From contig NZ_JACIEJ010000005.1 of assembly GCF_014196795.1 (NCBI RefSeq), forward strand, positions 124,001 to 188,000: a stretch of DNA of 64,000 bases, written 5' to 3'. The stretch comes from Sagittula marina (lineage in GTDB: Bacteria; Pseudomonadota; Alphaproteobacteria; Rhodobacterales; Rhodobacteraceae). Under the pieces are notes generated by a model. That model had not been told where the DNA came from, ran no database searches, and saw only the letters and a program-made list of their open reading frames with translations. Made by a program: the position numbers and the translations under genes. Below, piece by piece: positions 9,084-18,405 of the stretch. Numbering within the stretch: position 1 is the stretch's first letter; each line of letters starts with the position of its first letter.

Positions 9084-10568
9084 ATGCAGGACCAAGCTGA
9101 CCCGATGTTGACCGAAATCCCTGACCTGCCCGAGGCGGAGCTGTTCGACGATCCGCGCGCGGCGGTGGATCGCCTCTGCGAACTTTACGACACGTCGGCC
9201 GAGTTCCTGCGCGACCGGTTCATGACCGCGATGACCGAGGGGCATCCCGGCAAGCGTGTGCGCGCCTTCTACCCGGAGGTCAGGTTCACCACCTCCAGTT
9301 TCGGCAAAGTGGACAGCCGCCTGTCCTTTGGCCATGTGACCTCGCCTGGCACCTACGCCACCACCGTGACGCGACCGGGGATGTTTCGTCATTACCTGCG
9401 CCAGCAAATAAGCCTGCTGCTGGCGAACCACGGTGTGAAAATCCAGATCGGTCTGTCCGACACGCCCATGCCTGTGCATTTCGCGGTGGCGAACTTTCCA
9501 GAGGTCACCGTCCCGCAGGAGGGCGCTGCGGATTTTGTGCTGCGCGATGTGTTCGATGTTCCGGACCTCAGCACCACCAATGATGACATCGTGAACGGTG
9601 TGGTGATGACGACGCCGGGGGATGCCATGCCGCTGGCGCCTTTCACGGCGCAGCGCGTGGATTATTCGCTGGCGCGTCTGGCGCATTACACCGCGACGGA
9701 CCCGGCTCATTTTCAGAACCACGTTCTGTTTACCAACTATCAGTTTTACGTCTCGGAGTTTGAGGCTTACGCCCGCGCGGCGCTGGCGGATGAGGCAAGC
9801 GGCTACACCGGGTTTGTCTCCACCGGGAATGTAGAGATCACGACGCCTGATGCGCCGCTGGACGTCCCCGCGCGGCTGCCGCAGATGCCGACCTACCACC
9901 TGAAACGTGCGGATGGGTCGGGTATCACGCTGGTGAACATCGGTGTCGGGCCGTCCAACGCCAAGACGGCGACGGACCATATCGCCGTACTGCGCCCCCA
10001 CGCCTGGCTGATGGTCGGGCATTGCGCGGGCCTGCGCAATTCGCAAAGCCTTGGAGATTTCGTGCTGGCCCATGCCTATCTGCGCGAAGACAAGGTGCTT
10101 GACGATGATTTGCCGGTCTGGGTGCCGATCCCGGCGCTGGCCGAAATTCAGGTTGCTTTGGAAAAGGCCGTCGCCGAGGAAACCGCGCTGGATGGCTACG
10201 ATCTCAAGCGGATCATGCGGACAGGAACCGTGGCGACCGTGGACAACCGCAATTGGGAATTGCGCGACACGTCCGGCCCGGTTCAGCGCCTGTCACAATC
10301 GCGGGCCATTGCCTTGGACATGGAATCGGCGACCATCGCGGCCAACGGCTTTCGGTTCAGGGTGCCCTATGGGACATTGCTTTGCGTGTCGGACAAACCC
10401 TTGCACGGCGAGTTGAAGCTGCCGGGCATGGCCTCTGATTTCTACAAGACACAGGTGGCGCGGCATCTTAGAATCGGGATCAGGGCGATGGAAACGCTGC
10501 GAGACATGCCGTTGGAGCGTATACATTCGCGCAAATTGCGATCCTTCGAGGAAACTGCGTTCCTTTGA
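9084..10568 (+). CDS. amn: AMP nucleosidase
   Basis: A 494-residue enzyme that hydrolyses AMP to adenine and ribose-5-phosphate. The N-terminal domain (about residues 1-170) is the AMP nucleosidase regulatory fold; the C-terminal domain is a nucleoside-phosphorylase fold with NIGVGPSNAKTATDHIAVLRP and VGHCAGLRNSQSLGDFVLA, and ends with the characteristic ALDMESATIAANG and RIGIRAMETLRD. Length is normal for the family. The gene is single; the purine salvage gene deoD is 35 kb further on. Confidence 0.96.
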   Translation: MQDQADPMLTEIPDLPEAELFDDPRAAVDRLCELYDTSAEFLRDRFMTAMTEGHPGKRVRAFYPEVRFTTSSFGKVDSRLSFGHVTSPGTYATTVTRPGMFRHYLRQQISLLLANHGVKIQIGLSDTPMPVHFAVANFPEVTVPQEGAADFVLRDVFDVPDLSTTNDDIVNGVVMTTPGDAMPLAPFTAQRVDYSLARLAHYTATDPAHFQNHVLFTNYQFYVSEFEAYARAALADEASGYTGFVSTGNVEITTPDAPLDVPARLPQMPTYHLKRADGSGITLVNIGVGPSNAKTATDHIAVLRPHAWLMVGHCAGLRNSQSLGDFVLAHAYLREDKVLDDDLPVWVPIPALAEIQVALEKAVAEETALDGYDLKRIMRTGTVATVDNRNWELRDTSGPVQRLSQSRAIALDMESATIAANGFRFRVPYGTLLCVSDKPLHGELKLPGMASDFYKTQVARHLRIGIRAMETLRDMPLERIHSRKLRSFEETAFL

Positions 10569-10733
10569 CGCCGGGGAAAGTACTACAAAATGCACAATAT
10601 CGCAGAATGTTCTGCCACGAATTATTGTGTTTCCCAACCATATCCGGTTTTAATGCGCGCCGGAGGCCCAAGGAAACAAGGGCAGTGAAGGCGCGTCGGG
10701 CCAACGACCGGCGCACGCAAAGGAGACCATGAA

Positions 10734-11021
10734 ATGGCGAAACCGATGACAAAAACTCAGCTGGTTGCAGCACTGGCTGAGAAAATGGAAGCCGACAAGA
10801 AGACCGCGGGCGCAGCCCTGGACTCGCTGGTGGACATCATCACATCTGAAGTGGCCGACGGCGGTGCCGTGACGCTTCCCGGTGTGGGGAAGATTTACTG
10901 CCGCGAGCGCCCCGAGCGCATGGTGCGCAACCCCGCCACGGGCGAGCAGTTCAAGAAAGAAGCCGACAAGCAGGTCAAGGTGACCATTGCGAAGGCTTTG
11001 AAAGACAGCGTTAACGCGTAA
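10734..11021 (+). CDS. HU-family DNA-binding protein
   Basis: A 95-residue basic protein of the HU/IHF family. The N-terminal helices start with MTKTQLVAALAEKMEADKKTA, and the beta-arm region is GAVTLPGVGKIYCRERPERMVRNPATGE, where the usual RxxRxGRNPxTG is modified to RPERMVRNPATG. It bends DNA without strong sequence specificity and helps organise the nucleoid. AAAGGAGA lies 8 bases before the start. An overlapping ATG at 10729 opens only 6 codons. A strong terminator follows at 11084. Confidence 0.93.
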   Translation: MAKPMTKTQLVAALAEKMEADKKTAGAALDSLVDIITSEVADGGAVTLPGVGKIYCRERPERMVRNPATGEQFKKEADKQVKVTIAKALKDSVNA

Positions 11022-11083
11022 TCTGGTCGCATTGGGGCAGGTGGCATGCGGCGCCGGTGTTCCAATGACATCCAATCAGTTTG

Positions 11084-11110
11084 AAAGGGTCGTCCTCGGG
11101 CGGCCCTTTT
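11084..11110 (+). terminator. Rho-independent terminator after the HU gene
   Basis: AAAGGGTCGTCC pairs with GGGCGGCCCTTT over 9-12 bp (two G-T wobbles), followed by a T run. It lies between the HU gene and the convergent ImmA/IrrE-like gene and could act for both. Confidence 0.8.
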
Positions 11111-11113
11111 GTC

Positions 11114-11704
11114 TTACAGGCCAGCGACGGAGGGGCGTTCTTTCCATTCGTATTTGTCGCCTTCGCTGTCGGGCTGCGTCAGGTCGAGCATGGAAGCACG
11201 TTCGTAAACAATCTGTGTGGGCACGTTCAGTACATCCGCCACGACAGCCGAGCGTCCTTCGTACCAGAGGTTTTTGAAATCCTCTTCCGGCATCAAAAGC
11301 GCGTATGCAAAAAGGCGCGCTTCTTTCCGTGCAGCTGGGTCGGTGGGACTGTAGAGTGCCTGGATACCGCAGCCAGCGTGTTTTTCGCGCGTGGTCGGCA
11401 CATGCATGATCCAATGACCAACCCCGATGGCGGCAGCGATGCGGTCGTGTCGCGGGCGACCGTTTTTCGGCAGCCAGATCACAGCGCGACTGTTCAGCGG
11501 AACATCCAGAATAAGGTCATGCGGAGGGATCGAATATTCGATGTCAACATTCAGAGCACGGCACAGAGCATCCAGGGGCCCTTCCCGTAAACAGGCGTTA
11601 GGATTGTTCTCCAACAGGTCCGCAACGACGGCATCTATCTCATCTTGCGTCGCATTTACAGCGGTTGGCTCCACGTAAGGGTAGCTTGGGTATGGCGCGG
11701 GCAT
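11114..11704 (-). CDS. ImmA/IrrE-like protein with a degenerate metalloprotease motif
   Basis: A 196-residue protein. The region AAIGVGHWIMHVP (about residues 89-101) aligns by eye with the ImmA/IrrE active site (HExGHxxLH type), and ARLFAYALLMPEEDF behind it matches the conserved EA-x-FAxxLLMP segment. In this copy the first His and the catalytic Glu of HExxH are replaced by Ile and Gly, while the second His and its downstream partner remain. That predicts loss of protease activity. Family members cleave repressors (ImmA) or DdrO (IrrE). GGAGG precedes the ATG. No paired Xre-type repressor gene is next to it. Confidence 0.7.
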   Translation of the reverse strand: MPAPYPSYPYVEPTAVNATQDEIDAVVADLLENNPNACLREGPLDALCRALNVDIEYSIPPHDLILDVPLNSRAVIWLPKNGRPRHDRIAAAIGVGHWIMHVPTTREKHAGCGIQALYSPTDPAARKEARLFAYALLMPEEDFKNLWYEGRSAVVADVLNVPTQIVYERASMLDLTQPDSEGDKYEWKERPSVAGL

Positions 11705-11844
11705 ACGAGGACCTCCGGACAGGTTGCATCAAAACAGGTGGGTGCCCAAAGTCATGCCATGCAACAGGTTGACCGTTCCTGAATGCCGCTGTCCTAAGCT
11801 GTTAAAGTTCCCTTCAAACCGTCCGGGACTGTCGCGCAGTTGGC

Positions 11845-12537
11845 TCAAATTGCGTTCAAGGCGCACAATTGTCGGCCTTGATCGTCAAAGTTCGCCGGAT
11901 CCAGCCAGCGTTCGAATCGCGCGGCGAGTGCAGGCCATTCGCTGTCGACGATCGAAAACCATGCCGTATCGCGATTGCGCCCCTTGTAGACGGTCGCCTG
12001 CCGAAAGGTGCCCTCGTAGGTAAACCCCAATCGCGCCGCCGCGCGCCGTGACGGGGCGTTCAGAGCATCGCATTTCCATTCAAATCGACGATAGCCCAGC
12101 GTCTCGAACGCGTAGCGCATCAGCAGAACCAGCGCCTCTGTCGCCGCGGTGGTGCCTTGCAGCCGGGGCGCGAAGTGAATCCAGCCAACCTCCATGCTCC
12201 CGACATCGGGCGCAATCCGCAGCAGCGCACATCTGCCGGAGACGATATTCTGCGCGTCGAGGATCGTGTAGTGTTGTGGATCAACCGTGCCCTGAGCCGC
12301 GCGGCACCTGTCCGCGGCCTGTTTCAAATTGGTCCAGGGCGCATCGGGCATGTAAGTCCAGTCGCTGCCGTCCCCCTCGGCATAGGCGTCAAAAAGGCCG
12401 GGAGCATCCTCTTCGCGCATGGCACGCAAGGTGCAATACTGCCCCGCCAGACCCGTATGTGGCGGAAACGGACGAGGCAGGGGTGTTTCCACGGGCAGCC
12501 CGACAGGCTGGCCGTGGTCGTTTGTGGAGACGGTCAT
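11845..12537 (-). CDS. GNAT-family N-acetyltransferase (RimJ/RimL-like)
   Basis: A 230-residue acetyltransferase of the RimJ/RimL type: YCTLRAMREEDAPGLFDAY at the start of the domain, VGWIHFAPRLQGTTAATEALVLLMRYAF (acetyl-CoA site region, though the usual Q/RxxGxG/A loop is modified to LQGTTAAT), and FEWKCDALNAPSRRAAARLGFTYEG near the end. Substrate not known. It starts 23 bases after the tpa stop on the same strand, so it may be read from the tpa promoter. Confidence 0.85.
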   Translation of the reverse strand: MTVSTNDHGQPVGLPVETPLPRPFPPHTGLAGQYCTLRAMREEDAPGLFDAYAEGDGSDWTYMPDAPWTNLKQAADRCRAAQGTVDPQHYTILDAQNIVSGRCALLRIAPDVGSMEVGWIHFAPRLQGTTAATEALVLLMRYAFETLGYRRFEWKCDALNAPSRRAAARLGFTYEGTFRQATVYKGRNRDTAWFSIVDSEWPALAARFERWLDPANFDDQGRQLCALNAI

Positions 12538-12560
12538 GGATCGCTTATCATTGGACCGTG

Positions 12561-13952
12561 TCAGCCAAAGACCCGCGTCAGGGCACCATCAACCGAAGAG
12601 ATGATATGGTCGATGTCATCCTTCGCGGCAATCAGCGCAGGGGAGAAACACAACGTGTTGTTCCGCCCGGGGACGGAGCGGTTGGTCGCGCCGATGATCA
12701 CCCCTTGCGCCATGCAGTCGGCGACAACCGCTTGCACCTGCGCCTCTGGCACGACCTCTTTGGTGTCACGATCGGTGACCAGTTCTGCGCCCAGGAACAG
12801 CCCCTTGCCACGCACGTCACCGATGACCTTATGCCGGTCCGACAGGGCGCGGAGCTGGTCGAGCATGTAGTCGCCCATGGCGACGGTATTGCCCAGCAGA
12901 TCCTCGTCCTCGATGATCGCCATGTTCTCGATTGCCGCCGCCGGACCGGCGGTGCAGCCCCCGAAGGTGGAGATGTCGCGGAAGTAGTTCAGCGGGTCCG
13001 TCGCGTCATCCTTGAACATCTCGAAGACGCGCTCCGAGGTGACGCAGCAGGCGATGGCCGCGTAGCCGGACGCCACGCCCTTCGCCATGGTCACGAAATC
13101 CGGCTTGATGCCGTAGTGCTGGTATCCGAACCATTCGCCGGTACGCCCGACGCCGCAGACCACTTCGTCGATGTGCAGCAGAATATCGTATTTGTCGCAG
13201 ATTTCCTGCACCTTCTGCCAGTAGCCTTCCGGCGGGGCGATCACGCCGCCACCTGCGGTCACGGGTTCAAGGCACAGGCCGCCCACGGTGTCGGGGCCTT
13301 CGCGCAGGATGACCGCCTCGATCTGCTCGGCGGCCCAAAGGCCGTAGTTCTCCTCCGGTGCGCCGTCCTGCTCATGCTTGCGATACTCAAGGCAATGCGG
13401 CACCCGCACGAACCCGGGAGCAAAGGGGCCATACTGCGCGTTACGCTCGTCCTGACCGCCCGCGGACAGGCAGCCGATGGTCGTGCCATGGTAATCGCGG
13501 TCGCGGAACAGGATCTTGTGCTTCTTGCCGCCATAGCGCTTGTGCGCGATCTGACGGATCATCTTGAAGGCTTTCTCGTTCGCCTCGGACCCGGAGTTCG
13601 TGTAATACACACGGGTCAGGCCGGGCATCTTCTCGATCAGCTTTTCGGCAAACAGCGCGCCGGGCACAGATCCTGCGGAGCCTGCGAAATAGTTCAACTT
13701 CATCAACTGGTCATAGACCGCCTTGGCGATCCGCTCGCGCCCGTAGCCGACGTTGACCGTCCAGACACCGCCGGACACGGCATCGAGATGCTCCTTGCCC
13801 GCCTGGTTCCAGACGCGCATGCCTTTGCCCTCGATGATGATGTTCGGGTCTTTGGACTCGAAGGGTTTATGCTGAACCAGGTGATGCCAGACGTGGGCCT
13901 TGTCGGCCTCCACGATGCGGGTGAGATCGTTCTGGGTGTAGGTGCCGTCCAT
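12561..13952 (-). CDS. tpa: Taurine:pyruvate aminotransferase (class III, PLP-dependent)
   Basis: A 463-residue class III aminotransferase. The segments HVWHHLVQHKPFE, DAVSGGVWTVNVGYGRERI and the PLP region LLHIDEVVCGVGRTGEWF ... TMAKGVASGYAAI (Schiff-base Lys in MAKGV) match Tpa of Roseobacter and Bilophila as I know them. It moves the amino group of taurine to pyruvate, giving sulfoacetaldehyde and alanine. ATG at 13952 is chosen because GGAG lies 9 bases upstream and Tpa proteins begin near this point; a GTG at 13988 is possible. The usual partners xsc, pta and tauBC are not in the window; a damaged tauA is divergent. Confidence 0.85.
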   Translation of the reverse strand: MDGTYTQNDLTRIVEADKAHVWHHLVQHKPFESKDPNIIIEGKGMRVWNQAGKEHLDAVSGGVWTVNVGYGRERIAKAVYDQLMKLNYFAGSAGSVPGALFAEKLIEKMPGLTRVYYTNSGSEANEKAFKMIRQIAHKRYGGKKHKILFRDRDYHGTTIGCLSAGGQDERNAQYGPFAPGFVRVPHCLEYRKHEQDGAPEENYGLWAAEQIEAVILREGPDTVGGLCLEPVTAGGGVIAPPEGYWQKVQEICDKYDILLHIDEVVCGVGRTGEWFGYQHYGIKPDFVTMAKGVASGYAAIACCVTSERVFEMFKDDATDPLNYFRDISTFGGCTAGPAAAIENMAIIEDEDLLGNTVAMGDYMLDQLRALSDRHKVIGDVRGKGLFLGAELVTDRDTKEVVPEAQVQAVVADCMAQGVIIGATNRSVPGRNNTLCFSPALIAAKDDIDHIISSVDGALTRVFG

Positions 13953-14243
13953 CTTGAATGACTCCATTAGAGGCGATGTTTCCACCACTTGGCCGGATTT
14001 TCGAGCGACTTATAGGGCCAAATGGAATGAGGCTGTAAGTCCAGATTTTCACAGGCCGGACAGTTGTCGATACGCTTTGCGACAAAATGCATGAATTTAA
14101 GGGGATTCGGCGTGATTTCACCCGTGTCTCCCAAGGCGCCTTGTGGACGTGGCGTCCTAAAAAAACAGTGATCCACTGCCTGTTTGCTGGTCGGATCACT
14201 CTCAGCGCCCGGCACGAGGCGCAGGCAACAAGGGAGACCCGGG

Positions 14244-15383
14244 ATGAAGGAAACGCGTCTCAGCGCCGTGGCCGGGACGGCTGTTATGGCTGGTATGACC
14301 CGGGCAGAGACCATCACCTCCGGGCATTTCCTCGATTGGCCGATGCCGTTTGAATACGCCAAGGTCGAAGGCCTGTACGAGGACGCCATGGGCGTCGGCA
14401 TCAACTGGGTCAGCTTCGACACCGGCACCGCCATGAGCGCCGCGATGGCCTCTGGCGATGTGCATCTGCCTGTGTCGCAGGGCGTGCCGCCGTTTGTGGT
14501 CGCGGCCTCTGCCGGGCAGGACCTGCAAGCCCTGGATGTCGCCGTCAGGTATTCGGACAACGACAACTGTATTGTGGCCGAGGCACTGGAAATCGACAAG
14601 GACTCCGCTGACGAAATGGCGGGCAAGAAGGTCGCCGTGCCGCTGGGCAGCGCCGCGCATTATGGCTTTAAGCAGATGCGCCACTTTGGCGTCGACCTCG
14701 CCTCGCTTGATCTTGTCGGCATGGCCCCGCCGGATGGTGCGGCGGCACTGGCCCAGGGCTCCATCGACGTGGCCTGCGGATCGGGCGGCTCACTGCGTCG
14801 CATGAAGGAACACGGCAACGTGCTGCTGACCGGCGCAGAAAATGAAAAGCTGGGCATCTTGGTCTTCGACGTAACCTCCGGCCCGACGTCCCGGGTGGTC
14901 GAGAACTCCGACATCGTTGCGCGCTGCCTCAAGGTGACAGCCGAGGCCAACGCCACGTGGGCGGATGAGGCCGACCACGCCAAGATGCTGCCGGTGATCG
15001 CCACAGACGCAGGCATGGACGAGGACGCCACGATGGAACCCCTCTCCATCTTCGTCTTCCCCACGGTCGAAAAGCAACCCTCAGACAAGTGGCTGGGCGG
15101 CGTCGCGCAGGACGTCATGCTGGGCGTGGCAGATGTCTTTGTCGACGCAGGCTCCATCGACGCGGCGCAAGAAAGCGACGCCGGCACCGTGAACATCGGG
15201 CCGCATTCACCGGGAATACCGTCTGCCCTTTGCCGATATGGGCGTCAACGCCGACCTGCGCGAGGTCAAGAAGCACCGAGGCTTTGGCGCAAAGCGGGAG
15301 GAGATCCTCGGCGTGATCTGGAACATGTAAGAGGAAATCACGGGCCGCGCGCAAGCCGTCGAAACGCCATAGGCGACGCCTAA
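14244..15383 (+). pseudogene. tauA: TauA-like taurine-binding protein with a replaced C-terminus
   Basis: The first ~320 codons encode a periplasmic taurine ABC-transporter binding protein: an N-terminal signal-like segment ending near TRAE, then WPMPFEYAKVEGLYEDAMG, NWVSFDTGTAMSAAMASGD and SRVVENSDIVARCLKVTAE. After about 15207 the similarity stops and the frame runs on for about 58 unrelated residues to a TGA at 15383. The TauA sequence is within a few residues of its usual end (GTVNIGP), so the loss is small, but a foreign tail is added. Several positions look unusual against the family as I recall it (CGSGG for CGWGG). AGGGAG precedes the ATG. No permease or ATPase gene follows, so transport is unlikely. 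Confidence 0.65.
15202..15330 (+). pseudogene. C-terminal fragment of an unidentified gene fused behind tauA
   Basis: In the frame that ends with TAA at 15328 there are about 40 codons with natural-looking coding content: EYRLPFADMGVNADLREV followed by a basic stretch and EEILGVIWNM. It overlaps the spurious tail of the tauA frame and has no start. It looks like the last part of a lost gene joined to tauA by a deletion near 15205. I do not recognise the parent protein. Confidence 0.45.
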
Positions 15384-15549
15384 CGCCTTGCGGCGCGCGG
15401 ACATACCACGGAGCGCGTCAACGCAAGGGGACAGAAGACCGCCGCGTCACGAGAGCTTCATACGGTCGTTAACTATTTCGTAAGCCAGTGTTACATACGC
15501 GATGCACCGTCTGTTCATTCTCATGAGCAACACTGACGGAGTTCGCCAT

Positions 15550-17100
15550 ATGTCTCGCCTGACATTAAGCCGCCGCCGCTTTCTGGCCGCAGGTACAACC
15601 GCCCTGACCACTCTCGCAATGCCGGGTATCCTGCGCGCGGGCCAAGCCCCGCAATTCACCCACGGCGTGCAGTCGGGGGATGTCTCTGCGCAAGGCGGCA
15701 TGATCTGGACGCGCACGGACCGTCCCGCCAAGGTCATGATGGAGGTCGCAACGACAGAAAGCTTTGCGGATGCGCGGGCGCTGGCCCCTCTGCATGCCCA
15801 CCCTTCCAATGATTTCGCCGTAAAACGTCTGGTGGACGGGCTCGCCCCCGGGCAGCAGGTGTTCTACCGCTTCACCGCGCAGGACCTGACGGATGTGAAC
15901 GCGGTGTCCGAACCGGTGACAGGCACCTTCCGCACCGCGCCGGCCGCCGGGCAATCGGTCAAGTTCGCATGGTCCGGTGACACCGCCGGGCAGGGGTGGG
16001 GCATCGACGACGACGGGATGCTGACCTACGCCGTGATGGCGCGTCACAACCCGGATTTCTTCATCCACTCCGGCGACACCATCTATGCCGACGGTGCGAT
16101 GCAGGACGAGGTCACCAACGACGCCGGGGAGGTCATCTGGAAGAACACCACCCTGATCGACGAAAAGCGCAAGGTGGCAGAAACGCTCGATGAATTCCGC
16201 GGGCAGTGGAAATACAACCTGATGGACCGTCACGTTCTGGAAATGAATGCCTCCGTGCCGACCTTCTATCAGTGGGACGACCATGAAGTGGTGAACAACT
16301 GGTCCGACAGCAAGGACTTGACCGCCGACGATCGTTACACCGAAAAATCCGTGCATGTTCTGGCGGCCCGCGCCTCCAAGGCATTCCACGAGATGACGCC
16401 GATTTCCTACGCACCGACGGAGCCCGGCCGCGTCTATCGCCGCATGTCCTATGGTCCGATGGTGGATCTGTTCTTCCTCGATCTGCGCAGCTATCGCGGC
16501 GCAAATTCCGACAACCTGCAAACCGAAAGATCGGAGGCCACGCGCATCCTTGGCCAAACGCAGCTTGATTGGATCCGGCGCGAACTGAAGGCCTCCAAAG
16601 CGACGTGGAAGGTCATTGCCTGCGACATGCCGATCGGTCTCGTGGTCCGCGACGGCGAGACATTCGAGGCCGTGGCCAATGCCGACGATGGCGACGCCAA
16701 GGGCCGCGAGCTGGAGATCGCCCAGCTGTTGCGCTTTATCCGCGACGAGGACATTCGCAACACGGTCTGGTTCACCGCCGACGTTCACTACACCGCCGCG
16801 CATCACTACTCGCCCGACCGTGCCGCGTTCCAGGAGTTCGCGCCGTTCTGGGAGTTCGTCTCCGGGCCGCTGCACGCCGGAACCTTCGGCCCGAATGCCC
16901 TCGACATGACCTTCGGTCCCGAAGTGAAGTTCGTCAAGGCGCCGACCGAAGCACAAGGGGCCAACCTCTCGCCCGCCGAAGGATTGCAGTTCTTCGGACT
17001 GGTGGAGATCGACGGCGACACCGAACAGATGACCGTGCGTTTGATGGACCGTGCCGACAGCGAGCTTTGGTCCGTGACGCTGGACCCGGTCAAGGGCTGA
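15550..17100 (+). CDS. PhoD-type alkaline phosphatase, Tat-exported
   Basis: A 516-residue PhoD-family phosphatase. The twin-arginine signal SRRRFL (7-12) is followed by a hydrophobic run and AGQA. The N-terminal beta domain begins HGVQSGDVSAQGGMIWTRTD. The metallophosphatase domain has FAWSGDTAGQG, FFIHSGDTIYADG, FYQWDDHEVVNNW and WFTADVHYTAAHHY, all typical of PhoD metal ligands. It would release phosphate from diesters or monoesters in the periplasm using Ca and Fe. GGAG at 15538-15541 supports the ATG at 15550. No Pho box was identified. Confidence 0.93.
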   Translation: MSRLTLSRRRFLAAGTTALTTLAMPGILRAGQAPQFTHGVQSGDVSAQGGMIWTRTDRPAKVMMEVATTESFADARALAPLHAHPSNDFAVKRLVDGLAPGQQVFYRFTAQDLTDVNAVSEPVTGTFRTAPAAGQSVKFAWSGDTAGQGWGIDDDGMLTYAVMARHNPDFFIHSGDTIYADGAMQDEVTNDAGEVIWKNTTLIDEKRKVAETLDEFRGQWKYNLMDRHVLEMNASVPTFYQWDDHEVVNNWSDSKDLTADDRYTEKSVHVLAARASKAFHEMTPISYAPTEPGRVYRRMSYGPMVDLFFLDLRSYRGANSDNLQTERSEATRILGQTQLDWIRRELKASKATWKVIACDMPIGLVVRDGETFEAVANADDGDAKGRELEIAQLLRFIRDEDIRNTVWFTADVHYTAAHHYSPDRAAFQEFAPFWEFVSGPLHAGTFGPNALDMTFGPEVKFVKAPTEAQGANLSPAEGLQFFGLVEIDGDTEQMTVRLMDRADSELWSVTLDPVKG

Positions 17101-17142
17101 CCCATCGCGGCAACGGCGCGGGCCGCTTCCGGCCCGCGTCCT

Positions 17143-18243
17143 TTAGTCGTCCTGCGCTTTGTCCAGGGTGACCGGCGTCTCGGGCGCGGCTTCATTCGGA
17201 TCGGTGGCCTCGGAGCTCATGCCATCCAGCATCTGCATCAAAGCCGTGACCTGATCGTCCAGCCAGTCGCGGCCCTCGTCGATCTTGGCGGTGTAGGCGT
17301 TCAGCGCCGGCGCGGCCTGCGGCAGGGCCTCGGACAGTTTCGGTGCCATGGCGTAGGTGCTGAGCGCGATCAGACCGAGCACGATGATCAGGGCAAAGCC
17401 TTTGCCAAATCCGCCCTGCGGTCTGTCCTCGGACTTCACACTGGGGCGATTTGCGGTGTCGATCACGCGCGGCTCCGGGTTGGCGCGCAGGGTTTGGTTG
17501 ATTTCATCCACATCCGGCAAAAGATCACGACGAGAGCCGGCCGCCGCCGCCGCTGCTGCCGCGTTTTCGGACATGGAGTGGCGCTCTGTATCCTCATCCG
17601 CATAAGGGTCTGCCGGCGGATGGGCTTCGGTCGGGATGGCCGGGCGCGCGGGGCGTTTCGGAGCGGCACGTCCCGGACCGTCAACCGCATCCCCCCGCAG
17701 GCGGGAAATGCGCTCCCGTGAATGTTGGGAACGCCGCTCAAGTTCGTCGTCATCCGGGTCGGTCAGCCCAAGATCCGGCTGGCTTTCAAGCGGCGCGGTT
17801 TGACGCAGCCGTGCCTCGTATTCGCGCTCTTCCCGGAAAATATCGGCAACTTCGGGATCCAATCCGCGCGGTTTCACAGGCGCGATGGACGGGTCCTGCT
17901 CTGACGCATGGGCGACTTCGTCCGGGATCGTGTCGTCCGGTAGGTAGGTTTCCGGCAGGTGGGTGTCATCCTCGACGTCATCCTCGGTGGCCGCAACACT
18001 CGCAGGCGTCTCGTCCGCGGGCTCGGAGTCGAAAATGGTCGGCGCGTCGTCGTCGTCCTCGGGGGACCATTCCGCGTCGGGCAAGGGCTGATCAAGCTCG
18101 TCGGCCAGCGCCTCATCCTGATCCGGGTGGGTCTGATACCAGGTATGGCCACAGTTGGAACACTGGACGTCGCGTCCAGCCTCTGGGATGACCTCGGTCG
18201 GGACGTCGTATTGCGCTCCGCAATTCGGGCAAATCAGCCGCAT
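17143..18243 (-). CDS. Zinc-ribbon (MJ0042-type) protein with one membrane segment
   Basis: A 366-residue protein in three parts. Residues 1-35 form a C4 zinc ribbon (C5, C8, C28, C31). A long acidic, low-complexity linker (about 40-260) contains an Ala run near 230. A single membrane helix, GFALIIVLGLIALSTYAMAP, is near 285-305, followed by about 60 residues that would be periplasmic. Such proteins are common in alphaproteobacteria next to ftsE; function is not known. It is divergent from ftsE with 162 bases between them. Confidence 0.85.
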   Translation of the reverse strand: MRLICPNCGAQYDVPTEVIPEAGRDVQCSNCGHTWYQTHPDQDEALADELDQPLPDAEWSPEDDDDAPTIFDSEPADETPASVAATEDDVEDDTHLPETYLPDDTIPDEVAHASEQDPSIAPVKPRGLDPEVADIFREEREYEARLRQTAPLESQPDLGLTDPDDDELERRSQHSRERISRLRGDAVDGPGRAAPKRPARPAIPTEAHPPADPYADEDTERHSMSENAAAAAAAAGSRRDLLPDVDEINQTLRANPEPRVIDTANRPSVKSEDRPQGGFGKGFALIIVLGLIALSTYAMAPKLSEALPQAAPALNAYTAKIDEGRDWLDDQVTALMQMLDGMSSEATDPNEAAPETPVTLDKAQDD

Positions 18244-18405
18244 ACTGCTCTTGTCCTGTCTCTGGTTCGTCCCCTCTGGAACGTTAACGCCACAATAGGT
18301 GCCTTATCGCATAGGGAAAAGTCCAATGTTCACACTTGCGGTGCGTTGCGCTATGGGGCGTGCACTGGCACAACAGAGCCACCAAAGGGCGAGGACAAAC
18401 ATCCC

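Noticed and set aside
12048-13961. 637-codon open frame antisense to tpa
   Set aside because: High-GC third-position pattern makes long antisense frames common; the sequence is His/Arg/Asp-rich without family motifs and tpa is certain.
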